A stretch of DNA of 64,000 bases from the NCBI GenBank assembly GCA_940337035.1, contig CALNHX010005831.1:36213-100212 (forward strand), read 5' to 3'. Under the pieces are notes generated by a model. The model saw only the letters and a list, made by a program, of their open reading frames with translations, did no database searches and had not been told where the DNA came from. Of the stretch, positions 22,651 to 32,323 are shown in pieces. This DNA comes from Agriotes lineatus. Lineage: Eukaryota > Arthropoda > Insecta > Coleoptera > Elateridae. The position numbers and the translations under genes were made by a program. The number at the start of each line of letters is the position of its first letter. Position 1 is the first letter of the stretch.

Positions 22651-25600
22651 ATGGACCTAAAACTTATCCAAACAAATTTAAACAGAAGCGGCCCCGCGCA
22701 TGACCTGCTATCGCACACTGCGCTGGAAATGCAAATTGATCTTGTTGCGGTGTCACACCAAACATTAAACACATCGAGAAGGAACAATGGTTCTACAGCA
22801 AGAAAAAGAACGCAGCAATAAGAAACTATCCGGGAATGAATCCAGGAAATAAAAGGATCACCAAAAGCGGATGTGGAGATGACTTTGTCTGGATAAGCAT
22901 GGGGGACATAGTACTATACAGCTGTTACTGCTCACCAAACATACATGACGACCAGTACAAAACAATACTAAACGATCTGCGGCAAAATATACACACACAA
23001 GGTAGTCGCAAGATACTTATCGGAGGTGATTTTAATGCGAAATCAAAACTGTGGGGCTCTACCGTAGAAGACAGGCGAGGGAAAATCCTAGCAGATTGGT
23101 TAGCTGCAGACGATCTGCAAATCCTCAACACGGGGGAGATACCTACATACCAAAAGGGAGACAGGTCCTCTTGCATAGATATAACATTTTGTACTTCAAA
23201 CATTAGCAGAAGGGTGCGAAATTGGAGGGTGATGGAAATAGAAAATCTGAGCGACCACAGAAACATATATTACGAAGTGGAAAAACAAAGTAATGGAATG
23301 AACACGACTGGATACCAAGATGTTTCGCACGGATGGAAGTTGAAGCCGGAGGCAATGGAATACTTTGCAACAAAGTTAGATCAAAACATAGAGGAACAAG
23401 AACGAACACAACAGGAAATAATACCAGAAGACCTTGTTCAACAACTACAAACCACATGCGACCAGACACTGCCAAAAAGAACAAAGGCACGCGTGAGGAG
23501 ATATGCCTACTGGTGGAACGACAGGATAGCAGAGGCGAGAAAACAGTGCGTGGAAAAGAGAAGAGAGATGACGCGGAAAAATAAAAAGCCAAACGTGACC
23601 GAGGAGGAAAAACTTAGGTGCAGAAGACAATACCAGGCCCAACAACAAACACTCAAGAAAGCGATTTGGAGCGCCAAAGAAGAGGCATGGAAGAAGGTTT
23701 GCCAAGATATTGATGACAACGTATGGGGGGAGGGCTATAAAATAGCCTGCAATAAGTTTAGAACTCACCCGAAAATACAATTAACACAAGAGGAGATGGA
23801 AAAGGAGGCAAACAAACTGTTTCCAAACAAGCCTAAACAGAGATGGGAGGAAATAACCAGAGACCTGCCAGAAGATAACCCGGTACCATTTAGCGAAGGG
23901 GAGATTCTAAGAGCTGCAAGTAAAATTAAAGCGGGGAAAGCTCCAGGACCGGATGCGATACCCGGAGAAATAATCAAGGTTCTGATTTACAGACAACCGC
24001 ACTACGCGCTAAAAGTATACAATAGGCAACTAAGCAGGAGGGAATTTCCAAACCCATGGAAAGTGGCCAGACTAGTTCTCTTAGAAAAGCCGAAGAAAAA
24101 ACCCAAACGAGTCACAAACGTACCGTCCGCTGTGCATGCTGGATACGGCAGGGAAGTTACTGGAACGACTGATCTGCGAGAGACTGCAGGAGGAACTGGA
24201 CGAGAGAGGGGGACTATGTGACAGACAGTTTGGTTTCCGCAAGGGACGCTCCACCATCGATGCCATGGCGATGGTTAAAAATATAGCCCAACTCGCAAAC
24301 GCAGGAGGCCGAGAGGGAAGGAAGTTCTGTGTCATGGTAACCCTGAATGTAGAGAACGCCTTCAATAGCGCCCCGTGGCGCGCAATAGTGCAGGAGCTAA
24401 GGGACAGGGAAATCTCTACATACCTGATACAAATAATATGCAGCTATTTCACAAACCGGAAGCTGAAAATAGGTCGAACAGCAGACAAAGAAGTAACCTG
24501 CGGTGTTCCACAAGGATCGCTAATTGGACCACTATTATGGAACATTTTCTATGATAGCATACTGAAACTTGATATGCCACAAGGAATAGACCTAGTGGGA
24601 TATGCAGACGACCTAGCAATAGTGGCCTGTGGACGAACAGGTGAAGTCATTACAGAAGCACTAAACACTGCAATACTTAGAGTACGGAGGGAGATGACGC
24701 GGAAAGAGCTACGACTGGCCCCACACAAGACAGAAGCGGTAGTTCTGATAGGAAGAAACACGCTACGCCACTTAACGATAGACATAAATGGGCTGCAAAT
24801 AACAACAGCCGGAACGCTAAAGTACTTAGGCGTGTACTTCGATAAAAACATGCGCATGACGAAACACATTGAGACCGCAGCTAAAAAGGCAGAAAACATG
24901 ACAAAGCACCTCGCCAGACTAATGCCCAACCTTGGTGGAGCCAGGGCTAGTAGGCGTAGAATCTTGGCGTCAGTAACAGACTCGATTATGCTGTATGCTG
25001 CACCCATCTGGGCAGAGGCAATAAAATACAAAAAGTATAGATACTTGATGCAGAAGGTGCAGAGAAGGACCCTGCTCAGAATCTGTAGTGCCTATAAAAC
25101 CACCTCAACGGAAGCCTTGCAGGTAATTGCGGGCATACCGCCGATCGACCTTCTAATAGAGGAACGTTGTGCGGCGCACAGGAACGGACACCAAGGGAAG
25201 AAACACCGGAGAGAAGAAACCCTCACGAAGTGGCAGAGGAGATGGAGCGCGATGCAAGATAAGGCCCAGTGGACAAAGAAAATCATCCCGGATATAAGAA
25301 AATGGGTGAACAGAACGCATGGCGAGACAAACTACCACATAACTCAGGTAATGGGCGGACATGGCTCCTTCGGACAATACCTGAAGAGATTTAAAATCCA
25401 GGAGGAAGAAGAATGCCACTACTGCGGAGACATAGACTCGGTGGAACATACAGTTTTTCAGTGCCCAAGGTGGATAACAGAGAGACATACTATGCAACTA
25501 ATAACTGGAGAGGTAATAAACGTTCAGAACCTGACAGATCTCATGGTACAAAGTAGAACAAAGTGGGATGCAATTGCTGACGGATTGAGGAGAATTATGG

Positions 25601-25653
25601 TAAAAAAGGAGCAAGATGAACGTGCTAGGCAGCAGCAAAGACTGGGGAATTAA
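22651..25653 (+). pseudogene. LINE ORF2: endonuclease, reverse transcriptase, CCHC finger; two frameshifts
   Basis: ORF2 begins at ATG 22651 (MDLKLIQTNLNRSGPAHDLL, the N-terminus of an AP-type endonuclease). A one-base frame change near 22750-22757 moves it into the frame holding VLYSCYCSPN, IGGDFNAKSKLWGS and LSDHRN, the catalytic endonuclease blocks. A second change near 24105-24120 leads into the RT frame: CMLDTAGKLLERL, FGFRKGRSTIDA, the palm Asp in VTLNVENAFNSAPW (normally VxLDVxNAF; Asn replaces the expected catalytic Asp), GVPQGSLIGPLLWN and GYADDLAIV. The C-terminal domain ends with CHYCGDIDSVEHTVFQCPRW. Length about 1,000 residues, normal for the R1 clade. The first catalytic Asp change plus the frameshifts indicate a dead copy. 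Confidence 0.85.
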
Positions 25654-25886
25654 GACTTAAGTAACAGATGTTAGAATATAGAAAATGAGGACAGAACATC
25701 TCATAAGGTAATATAAGGGTTTCTTGAAGTTATGCTATCGCGATTCCGAGAAACCCATCTACGATACCCGAGGAGTGGTTTTAGTGGGTATACCTAACCC
25801 GAGAGAGTAGGGAGTCCCACACCCCCTCGCGAAGACGGGGGCGCCTATAAAAGGTTTCCCTCCTCAAGCCAAAAAAAAAAAAAAAA
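25654..25886 (+). other. LINE 3' UTR and poly-A tail
   Basis: About 217 bp of UTR containing AGTGGTTTTAGTGGGTATAC and a GC-rich stem-forming stretch (CCCCCTCGCGAAGACGGGGG at 25822-25841), then A16 at 25871-25886. The stem could be the structure recognised by the RT for target-primed reverse transcription. Confidence 0.7.
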
Positions 25887-25965
25887 GACAGACAGGTAGG
25901 CAGACAGACAGACAGACAGACAGACAGGCTGACAGATAGACAGCTAGACAGGTAGACAGCTGTTC
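25887..25965. repeat. (ACAG)n tract continuing after the LINE
   Basis: Begins with the 13-bp duplicate of the insertion site, then degenerate ACAG/CTAG repeats. Mirrors 29535-29600 in the right arm. Confidence 0.85.
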
Positions 25966-26273
25966 CTGTAACGGTTTTATGGGCACGACGGTGTAATAAA
26001 ACGACAATTGTAAATATAATTGTATTTTATTTGTCTAATGTACATGTATAAAATTATTACAAATATATATTATACACTAGTCAATTATTGTGGTAGAGGT
26101 GTTGTTGTCATCTCTGTCTGGAGGATCTCTTCGTGCTGTTTCCGAACTGGATTTATTCAATTATTCCTGCCTCTTTTAACTCTTCTATTATACTAACAAT
26201 TTCATTTCTATGATTTGTATGACGCAGACTGTTGGCTCATAATGCAAACATTTAACAGATGGGCAGGCGGACA

Positions 26274-26536
26274 TCAAAATAAATCATATACGATTTTTTT
26301 CATACATTCACGTTCTAATCTCAAAATTTTTAAATGCTCCTCGATGGGCTCCATCACATTGTCATCAAACCAACTCCCCCGTCTGGAAGTTGTAGCTTTG
26401 TATCAGTTTTAAAGTCCGGATGTCCATCTAGCGTAACGGTGATATCCATACGATTGCAACCAAACCATGGAAATAACTTTGAAAATTCATAGAAATACTT
26501 GTCGTAATATTTTTCCAAAGAGGTGACGGCTTCCAT
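26274..26536 (-). pseudogene. Degraded Polinton-type gene fragment, unidentified
   Basis: On the minus strand from the ATG at 26536 the reading gives KYFYEFSKLFPWFGCNRMDI, then TVTLDGHPDFKTDTKLQLPDG, reaching a stop at 26354. A one-base frame change near there continues into MEPIEEHLKILRLERE and ends at 26274-26276. The composition and the aromatic FPWF block look like real protein, and the place inside a Polinton-like element suggests a virion or accessory gene, but I cannot name it. A diverged partial copy follows at 26640-26730. The fragment lies just inside the inner edge of the left terminal repeat. Confidence 0.45.
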
Positions 26537-26639
26537 GTTACAATCAGACTGCTACGATTTATTCGATATACTATGATTTATATGTTTATGCCCCTCGTCG
26601 TGCCTACAATTTCTACATAACAGACAGAGAGGGCGCAGT

Positions 26640-26814
26640 TTGGCCCATAAGGGTAATATTCATACGATCGCAACCAAACCATAGAAATAACTTCTCGTAA
26701 TATTTTTCTTTGTAATGAGGGTGGGTCCATTATGTGAGTCGGATTGTTTGAGAAATGTGCAAGGTTGCTAAAATGTATGGAGTCTTTACACCAGATGTAG
26801 TTAATGACCTCCAT
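26640..26814 (-). pseudogene. Second partial copy of the unidentified Polinton fragment
   Basis: The minus-strand bases around 26650-26720 repeat words of the first copy (ACGATCGCAACCAAACCATAG versus ACGATTGCAACCAAACCATG on the plus strand, then AATAACTT and CGTAATATTTTTC), with an internal deletion. The open frame 26578-26814 shares only the start of the pattern. It is a decayed tandem duplication. Confidence 0.45.
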
Positions 26815-26837
26815 TATCAGTGTCTATAAATTTTGGT
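26738..26837 (+). promoter_or_regulatory. Recurrent module with TATA-like box, copy preceding the long ACAG tract
   Basis: It contains GTGCAAGGTTGCTAAAATG (26756-26774) followed about 50 bp later by TATCAGTGTCTATAAATTTTGG and then the ACAG tract. The same combination is found at 20378-20440, a shorter version at 27736-27775, and the GTGCAAGGTTGC part also at 17851 and 20212. CTATAAATTT is a reasonable TATA box, and open frames follow two of the copies. Promoter function is inferred. Confidence 0.4.
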
Positions 26838-27417
<580 letters not shown>

Positions 27418-27418
<1 letters not shown>

Positions 27419-27734
27419 TTCTTAACACCATTTATTGTACAGATTGTGAGCAGTAATAGAAATAGGTGTAAGAGAGATGCCTGTACCAGTTAAATATACG
27501 TGTCCAAAATGTAAAGGGAAAACCGATCAAGAAGGACGAAAATGTATTTCTTGCACATTGCACGAACATATGAAAGAAAACAGTGGTGGTAAACATTATC
27601 CTCAATCATATTTCAGACAATTCTAGCGAATAACTGAACTCAGCTTGGTGGACGCTATCGTCATGAATTTGATTCTTATATATACATCTAACAATTCTGA
27701 TATCTATTATTTGATAAGAAACTGTTGACGTGTG
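27418..27734 (+). repeat. Tandem duplication unit 1 (contains zinc-ribbon ORF)
   Basis: A unit of 317 bp starting ATTCTTAACACCATTTATTG, repeated at 27821-28136 with few differences. Each unit is preceded by an ACAG-type tract and a TATAAA-bearing leader. Confidence 0.85.
27477..27626 (+). CDS. Small zinc-ribbon-like protein, 49 aa (element 1)
   Basis: The ORF starts at ATG 27477 and ends TAG 27624-27626. It contains two CxxC pairs, YTCPKCKGK (Cys 9 and 12) and KCISCT (Cys 23 and 26), spaced as in a zinc ribbon, followed by a His/Lys-rich tail ending SYFRQF. The protein is too short for family assignment. Zinc ribbons of this size bind nucleic acid or another protein. The ATG lies 60 bp inside the duplicated unit, downstream of the long ACAG tract and its TATA-like leader. 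A second copy 403 bp downstream is frameshifted. Inclusion in a Polinton-like element suggests an accessory gene, but no function is proven. Confidence 0.5.
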   Translation: MPVPVKYTCPKCKGKTDQEGRKCISCTLHEHMKENSGGKHYPQSYFRQF

Positions 27735-27820
27735 GTAGTTAATGACCTCCATTATTAGTGTATAAATTTGGTAGATAGACATACAGGCAGGCAGATAGGT
27801 AGGTCGACAGACAGGCAGAC

Positions 27821-28136
27821 ATTCTTAACACCATTTATTGTACAGATTGTGAGCAGTAATAGAAATAGGAGTGAGAGAGATGCCTGTACCAGTTAAGTAT
27901 AAGTGCCAAAATGTAAAGGGGAAACCGATCAAGAAGGACGAAAATGTATTGTTTGCACATTGCACGAACATATGAAAGAAAACAGTGGTGGTAAACATTA
28001 TCCTCAATCATATTTCAGACAATTCTAGCGAATAACTGAACTCAGCTTGGTGGACGTTATCGTCATGAATTTGATTCTTATATATACATCTAACAGTTCT
28101 GATATCTATCATTTGATAAGAAACTGTTGACGTGTG
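27821..28136 (+). repeat. Tandem duplication unit 2
   Basis: Near-identical to 27418-27734, one base shorter. Confidence 0.85.
27880..28028 (+). pseudogene. Frameshifted copy of the zinc-ribbon ORF
   Basis: Starts with the same ATG context (MPVPVKYK), then loses one base in the first CxxC region (AAGTGCCAAAATG instead of a longer TGTCC form). The frame therefore runs to an early stop at about 27974. The original frame, reading on to TAG 28026-28028, is otherwise preserved. Confidence 0.7.
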
Positions 28137-28145
28137 AACTAGTTT

Positions 28146-28285
28146 GAATCTGTCAGTCTCTCTAACTGGCTGTTTACCTGTCTAGCTGTTTACCTGTCTA
28201 GCTGTCTACCTGTCTAGCTGTCTAGCTGTCTACCTGTCTACCAGTCTACCAGTCTACCTGTTTGGCTGTCTGGCTGTCTACCGCT
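28146..28285. repeat. Degenerate (CTGTCTAC)n tract
   Basis: Opposite orientation to the ACAG tracts at 20436-27418, with CTGTCTAG / CTGTCTAC / CAGTCTAC units, ending 19 bases before the DUF8207-like gene. Together with 29535-29690 it brackets that gene. Confidence 0.85.
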
Positions 28286-28303
28286 TACATATTTGTGACA
28301 ATA

Positions 28304-29342
28304 ATGAAAACGAAAGTAGCAAAGCAACTTATTAAAACTAAAAATATTATAAGACAGAAAGTTCGAGCTCTTAAGGAGGGTAAGTTGGTGCAACAACAGC
28401 TCCTCGGTAAATTTTTTAAACCTGTTACCGAACAAATACAAAGTGTTGCAAAAGAAATCAATACAAAAGAGAATCCTCCATCACAATTTAAGCCTTTCAA
28501 ATTGAACAAGAAAGAGAGTTAAATACAATTATAATGATGATAAATATAGTCTTAAAAGAAAAACTAAATACGATTATGACGCAGATGATGACGATGATGA
28601 ATATATCAATATATCAAATCCTCCAAAACTAGAATTATTTACACCAAAACCGGCTGATGAAGTATTGTGTGAATCCACCGAAGATGAACCTAATACAACT
28701 ATAGCAAACAAATTTCAAGCGCAAGCTATAAGTTCTTTCTTAGAACAGTTTGACGAACTTCCTAGGAAATATGTGAGCAATCATCTTATAGAAAGACCTA
28801 ATCTAGGGAGGTATAGAATTAGATATGATTTTGATAAAAACCAATTTTATTTTGGTGGAGATGAGCTAGATATAAAGGGATCAGATATAATTGTTAAAAA
28901 TGTGCACTATGAAGGTACGCCTGGTTTGTACGAATTACTATTTAAAAACGATCCTCAAATAACTCCAACGCTGACAGATAGAGCAAATTATAATGATATC
29001 ATAAACAGAACAAATGCAGCGCATAGAAATTTTGATAAAAATGATCAGAAGGTAGGTTTCAACCAAGCGAAATACAAGAAATTTATAAAATCTAACCTGT
29101 CATTATCACCCTCGCCATCATCGATATCGTTAAGGACTACAAAGCTTACTGGTAAAGGTATGCAGCAAATGTATAAACAAGTTAGCAATAAACCGTTGGA
29201 TTATGTTTACTGGGATGATCCGAACGAATTAGTTGATCGATTAAAGTTACTGTATGCCTCTCAAACATCTGGCCATACAAATCATAGAAATGAAATTGTT
29301 AGTATAATAGAAGAGTTAATAGAGGCAGGAATAATTGAATAA
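28304..29342 (+). pseudogene. DUF8207-like Polinton protein gene, one frameshift
   Basis: The coding potential runs in two abutting frames. From ATG 28304 to 28522 the protein starts MKTKVAKQLIKTKNIIRQKV with a basic helical region and a LVQQQLLGKFFKPVTEQI segment. Near 28505-28515 the frame changes, and from there to TAA 29340-29342 it stays open: Asp/Glu-rich linker, FEQFDELPRK-type block, GLYELLFKNDP, NAAHRNFDKNDQ, then the C-terminus YVYWDDPNELVDRLKLL and EIVSIIEELIEAGIIE. These C-terminal blocks match my memory of the DUF8207 proteins abundant in arthropod Polinton-like elements. Total about 345 codons. The function in the family is unknown. The last ~22 codons are duplicated, inverted, in the left terminal repeat. 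Confidence 0.7.
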
Positions 29343-29534
29343 ATCCAGTTCGGAAACAGCACGAAGAGATCCTCCAGACAGAGATGACAACAACACCTCT
29401 ACCACAATAATTGACTAGTGTATAATATATATTTGTAATAATTTTATACATGTACATTAGACAAATAAAATACAATTATATTTACAATTGTCGTTTTATT
29501 ACACCGTCGTGCCCATAAAAATGTTACAGGAACA

Positions 29535-29568
29535 GCTGTCTACCTGTCTAGCTGTCTATCTGTCAGCC

Positions 29569-29613
<45 letters not shown>

Positions 29614-29690
29614 GCCTGCCTGTCTGTCTGTCTGTCTGTCTGTCTGTCTGCCTGCCTGTCGGTCTGCCTGTCTGTCTGTCTACCAAATTT
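29535..29690. repeat. (CTGT)n microsatellite, right arm
   Basis: Inverted counterpart of 20436-20566 plus 25887-25965. It shows the uninterrupted target that the LINE hit in the left arm. Confidence 0.9.
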
Positions 29691-30766
29691 ATAGACACTG
29701 ATAATGACAAAGACCCCATACATTTTAGCAACCTTGTACACTCCCAGATTTTCCCATCAAAAACACTGATTATAATTTGAATTTCCCGCCAAAACCTAGA
29801 CAGAATTTGAATTTACCGCCAAACCATCGCGCAGACCTCCGCGCAGACTCCCGCGCAGACCTACGCAGAAACCTCAGACAACCGGTTTATTTTTAGCAAC
29901 CTTGCACATTCCCAGACGATGACTCACATCCGCAGGTCTAGACAGGAATTTTCTATAGTCTGACAAAATGTTTTTAAACAAGTTTGAGATTTGCTCTTAT
30001 ACAAGTTTTTATCCGGCAAAATTATACTGTCCCTCACCATTGAGTATAGCATCCTTATTAATTAGAGTATTTTTTACTAATATATTGCAGTGATCTAATA
30101 GCTTTTTACTTGGCTTTATTTTATTTAATTCTTATTCTCTGGGTTTTATTTTAAAATTTTGATATCTTACCTTTTTGCGCACAGTCTTTAGCATTGTAAT
30201 AACCTTAGTTATTCGACTCTAATCGACTGTTAAAATCAGATAAACCATGAATACCGGATATAGGACAATTGTATATATTAAGTAATTAATAACTGCCTGT
30301 ATCATGCGTTTAACAACTTTGTTAATTCAATTTTAGATTAATATTACTGTCTGTTTATATCTTCTATAGTCTCTGCTACAACTATGCTCGTTGCAACCAA
30401 AAACTGGACTATTTACAAATACCGTTGTAAGAAATCGAAATTCCAATGATAAAACTACACCACCACCACTCCTTTTAGTAACACTATTTTAAGCTGCTTT
30501 TTATTTTTGTAGTTATTGAAAAATGTAGTTAAAACATATAGTGCTGTGGCGTCGGATTTCGTAACATTCTTAAAGCCAAGGTGCTAACACAAGAACAAAG
30601 AAGGTGTTTGTTTTTGCGATATGCGGAAGTTGCTGAATCGGATAAACTGAAAAATGTCGGGTGGTAGACACGATTATTTTATCGCCCCTGTTTTGTATTA
30701 TAAAATTCTGCTAAGACTCCGCTTCCTACCATTTTTTAGTGCTGGAATGTGTATAAGATTGGCTAA

Positions 30767-31582
30767 AACTACATCAAACTTTTTAACCTGGAAGAGTATT
30801 TTTTACTAATATATATTGCTGTTCGATATTTGACAAGGCCCGGTTTACAAGTTTTCTGTCTGTCTGTCAGCAGTGCTTTCGAACCTATATTATACAATCT
30901 AATCTTACGGATCTTACGTAAAAGAAAACAATATGCAATTAAATAGTACTGTTGCTAATATCCAAAATTTTTAACTCAGTTTAGACTGTAACCTGTAAAT
31001 CTCTACAGCATAATAATATTTCTTTAGGAACTTGCTTATTGCTAAAGTGAGTGGATGCTGTACATAAATCCAAGCGAAATAAATAACTATCGGCTCAGTT
31101 TCGAGACTGTGTATTTAATAAAGTACGGGAAAAAACACGTAATATTTACTTTGCTTACAAACAATGTCTCTAACACCCACTACATCAAACTTTTAACCTG
31201 GAAGAGTATTTTTTACTAATATATATTGCTGTTCGATATTTGACAAGGCCCGGTTTACAAGTTTTCTGTCTGTCTGTCAGCAGTGCTTTCGAACCTATAT
31301 TATACAATCTAATCTTACGGATCTTACGTAAAAGAAAACAATATGCAATTAAATAGTACTGTTGCTAATATCCAAAATTTTTAACTCAGTTTACACTGTA
31401 ACCTGTAAATCTCTACAGCATAATAATATTTCTTTAGGAACTTGCTTATTGCTAAAGTGAGGGGATGCTATACATAAATCCAAGCGAAATAAATAACTAT
31501 CGGCTCGAGACTGTGTATTTAATAAAGTACGGGAAAAAACACGTAATATTTACTTTGCTTACAAACAATGTCTCTAACACCC
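30767..31582. repeat. Tandem repeat in right arm, two ~405-410 bp units
   Basis: Inverted counterpart of the left-arm triplet, one unit fewer. The junction between units is at about 31178/31179 (CTAACACCC | ACTACATC). Confidence 0.85.
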
Positions 31583-31797
31583 CAACACTTTTGTATTATG
31601 TTAAATACTGTCTACCGCTTAAACAGTCCTCCAGCTGGATCGAACACATTACCTATCTACTAAAAGATGCTTCCAATCGGCCTATTCAAGTTAAATATCC
31701 AGACATACATCTTGTTGAACGTGTAATAAAACAAAAACCTAACAAGGTATTTAAAATGGTTTGGATTTTCATATTGCATCTTTTTAGCTGGAACTAA
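31465..31797 (+). CDS. ORF in right terminal repeat, 110 codons, mirror of 17911-18243
   Basis: Same protein as the left-arm ORF apart from its last residue (N instead of K). It starts in the inner of the tandem repeats and reads outward to the terminus. The frame is kept intact in both arms although the surrounding tandem repeats vary, which may be due to gene conversion between arms. The chromodomain-like pattern HLVERVIKQKPNKVF is at the C-terminal end. Function unknown. Confidence 0.3.
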   Translation: MLYINPSEINNYRLETVYLIKYGKKHVIFTLLTNNVSNTPTLLYYVKYCLPLKQSSSWIEHITYLLKDASNRPIQVKYPDIHLVERVIKQKPNKVFKMVWIFILHLFSWN

Positions 31798-32317
31798 TTC
31801 GATATATACTATTAGACCACAATTAATTCGGTTTATTTTTTGCAACCTTGCACATTTCTCAAACAATGGCTTCATTGTTTAATTGCGCAGAAGATAAACA
31901 GGCAGGCAGGCAGGTTTTGACATGTCTGTCAGACGATGAGTCACATCCGGTCGAGCCTGAGAAAATTTTGATAAGCGTAACAATAGCTTCTGATTTACTG
32001 ATAACAACATCCTGCAAGAATAGACATGTCTGCATCCCAGACGCTCGAGCGTGGGAAAATTTCAAAAACTACACTTTTAACCCAAAAAATTCCCGGAAGT
32101 GGCACGTGACCTAGGTGAGGCCCGTGACCTCGCCCGTGACCTTCGACTAGACTTAGCCAAGTTTCACACCAGAGGCCAATGACCGTGACCTTGACCCCGG
32201 CTAGACCCGTGACCTTCGGCTAGACTTAGCCAAGTTTCAAACCAGAGGCCGCCACGTGACACTTAGCCAAGTTTCAAACCACCGGAAGTGTCCCAAAACA
32301 CCTCTAGGTACACTACT

Positions 32318-32323
32318 GGGATA
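32318..32323. repeat. Target-site duplication, right (GGGATA)
   Basis: Six bases directly outside the right terminus, identical to 17385-17390. Confidence 0.85.

Larger units (their letters stand above)
20567..25886 (+). mobile_element. R1-clade-like non-LTR retrotransposon inserted in (ACAG)n
   Basis: A full-length-looking LINE of 5.3 kb. It has a very short 5' leader, ORF1 with three CCHC knuckles, ORF2 with an apurinic-type endonuclease, RT (YADD) and a C-terminal CCHC finger (CHYCGDIDSVEHTVFQC), a 3' UTR and a 16-base poly-A tail. The 13-bp duplication GACAGACAGGTAG flanks it (20554-20566; 25887-25899). The ORF2 organisation and C-terminal finger match the R1 clade, which contains site-specific families, including ones targeting microsatellites. 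The copy in the right arm of the host element has no insertion, so this insertion came after the arms were made. Two frameshifts in ORF2 make it inactive. Confidence 0.85.
17391..26223. repeat. Left terminal inverted repeat of element 1 (split by the LINE)
   Basis: This arm pairs, inverted, with 29274-32317. Without the nested LINE (20567-25886) it is about 3.5 kb. The inner limit near 26223 lies inside the reverse complement of the last codons of the DUF8207-like gene, so the repeat has captured the 3' end of a gene. The arm is longer than its partner because a roughly 405-410 bp tandem repeat is present three times here and twice in the right arm, and because the ACAG tracts differ in length. 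Confidence 0.85.
29274..32317. repeat. Right terminal inverted repeat of element 1 (3,044 bp)
   Basis: Inverted partner of the left arm. It includes the gene 3' end and its AATAAA signal (29464-29469), a (CTGT)n tract (29535-29690), two copies of the ~405-410 bp repeat, an ORF of 110 codons and the subterminal GC-rich repeats. Typical Polinton terminal repeats are a few hundred bases to about 1 kb, so 3 kb is unusually long. Confidence 0.85.
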
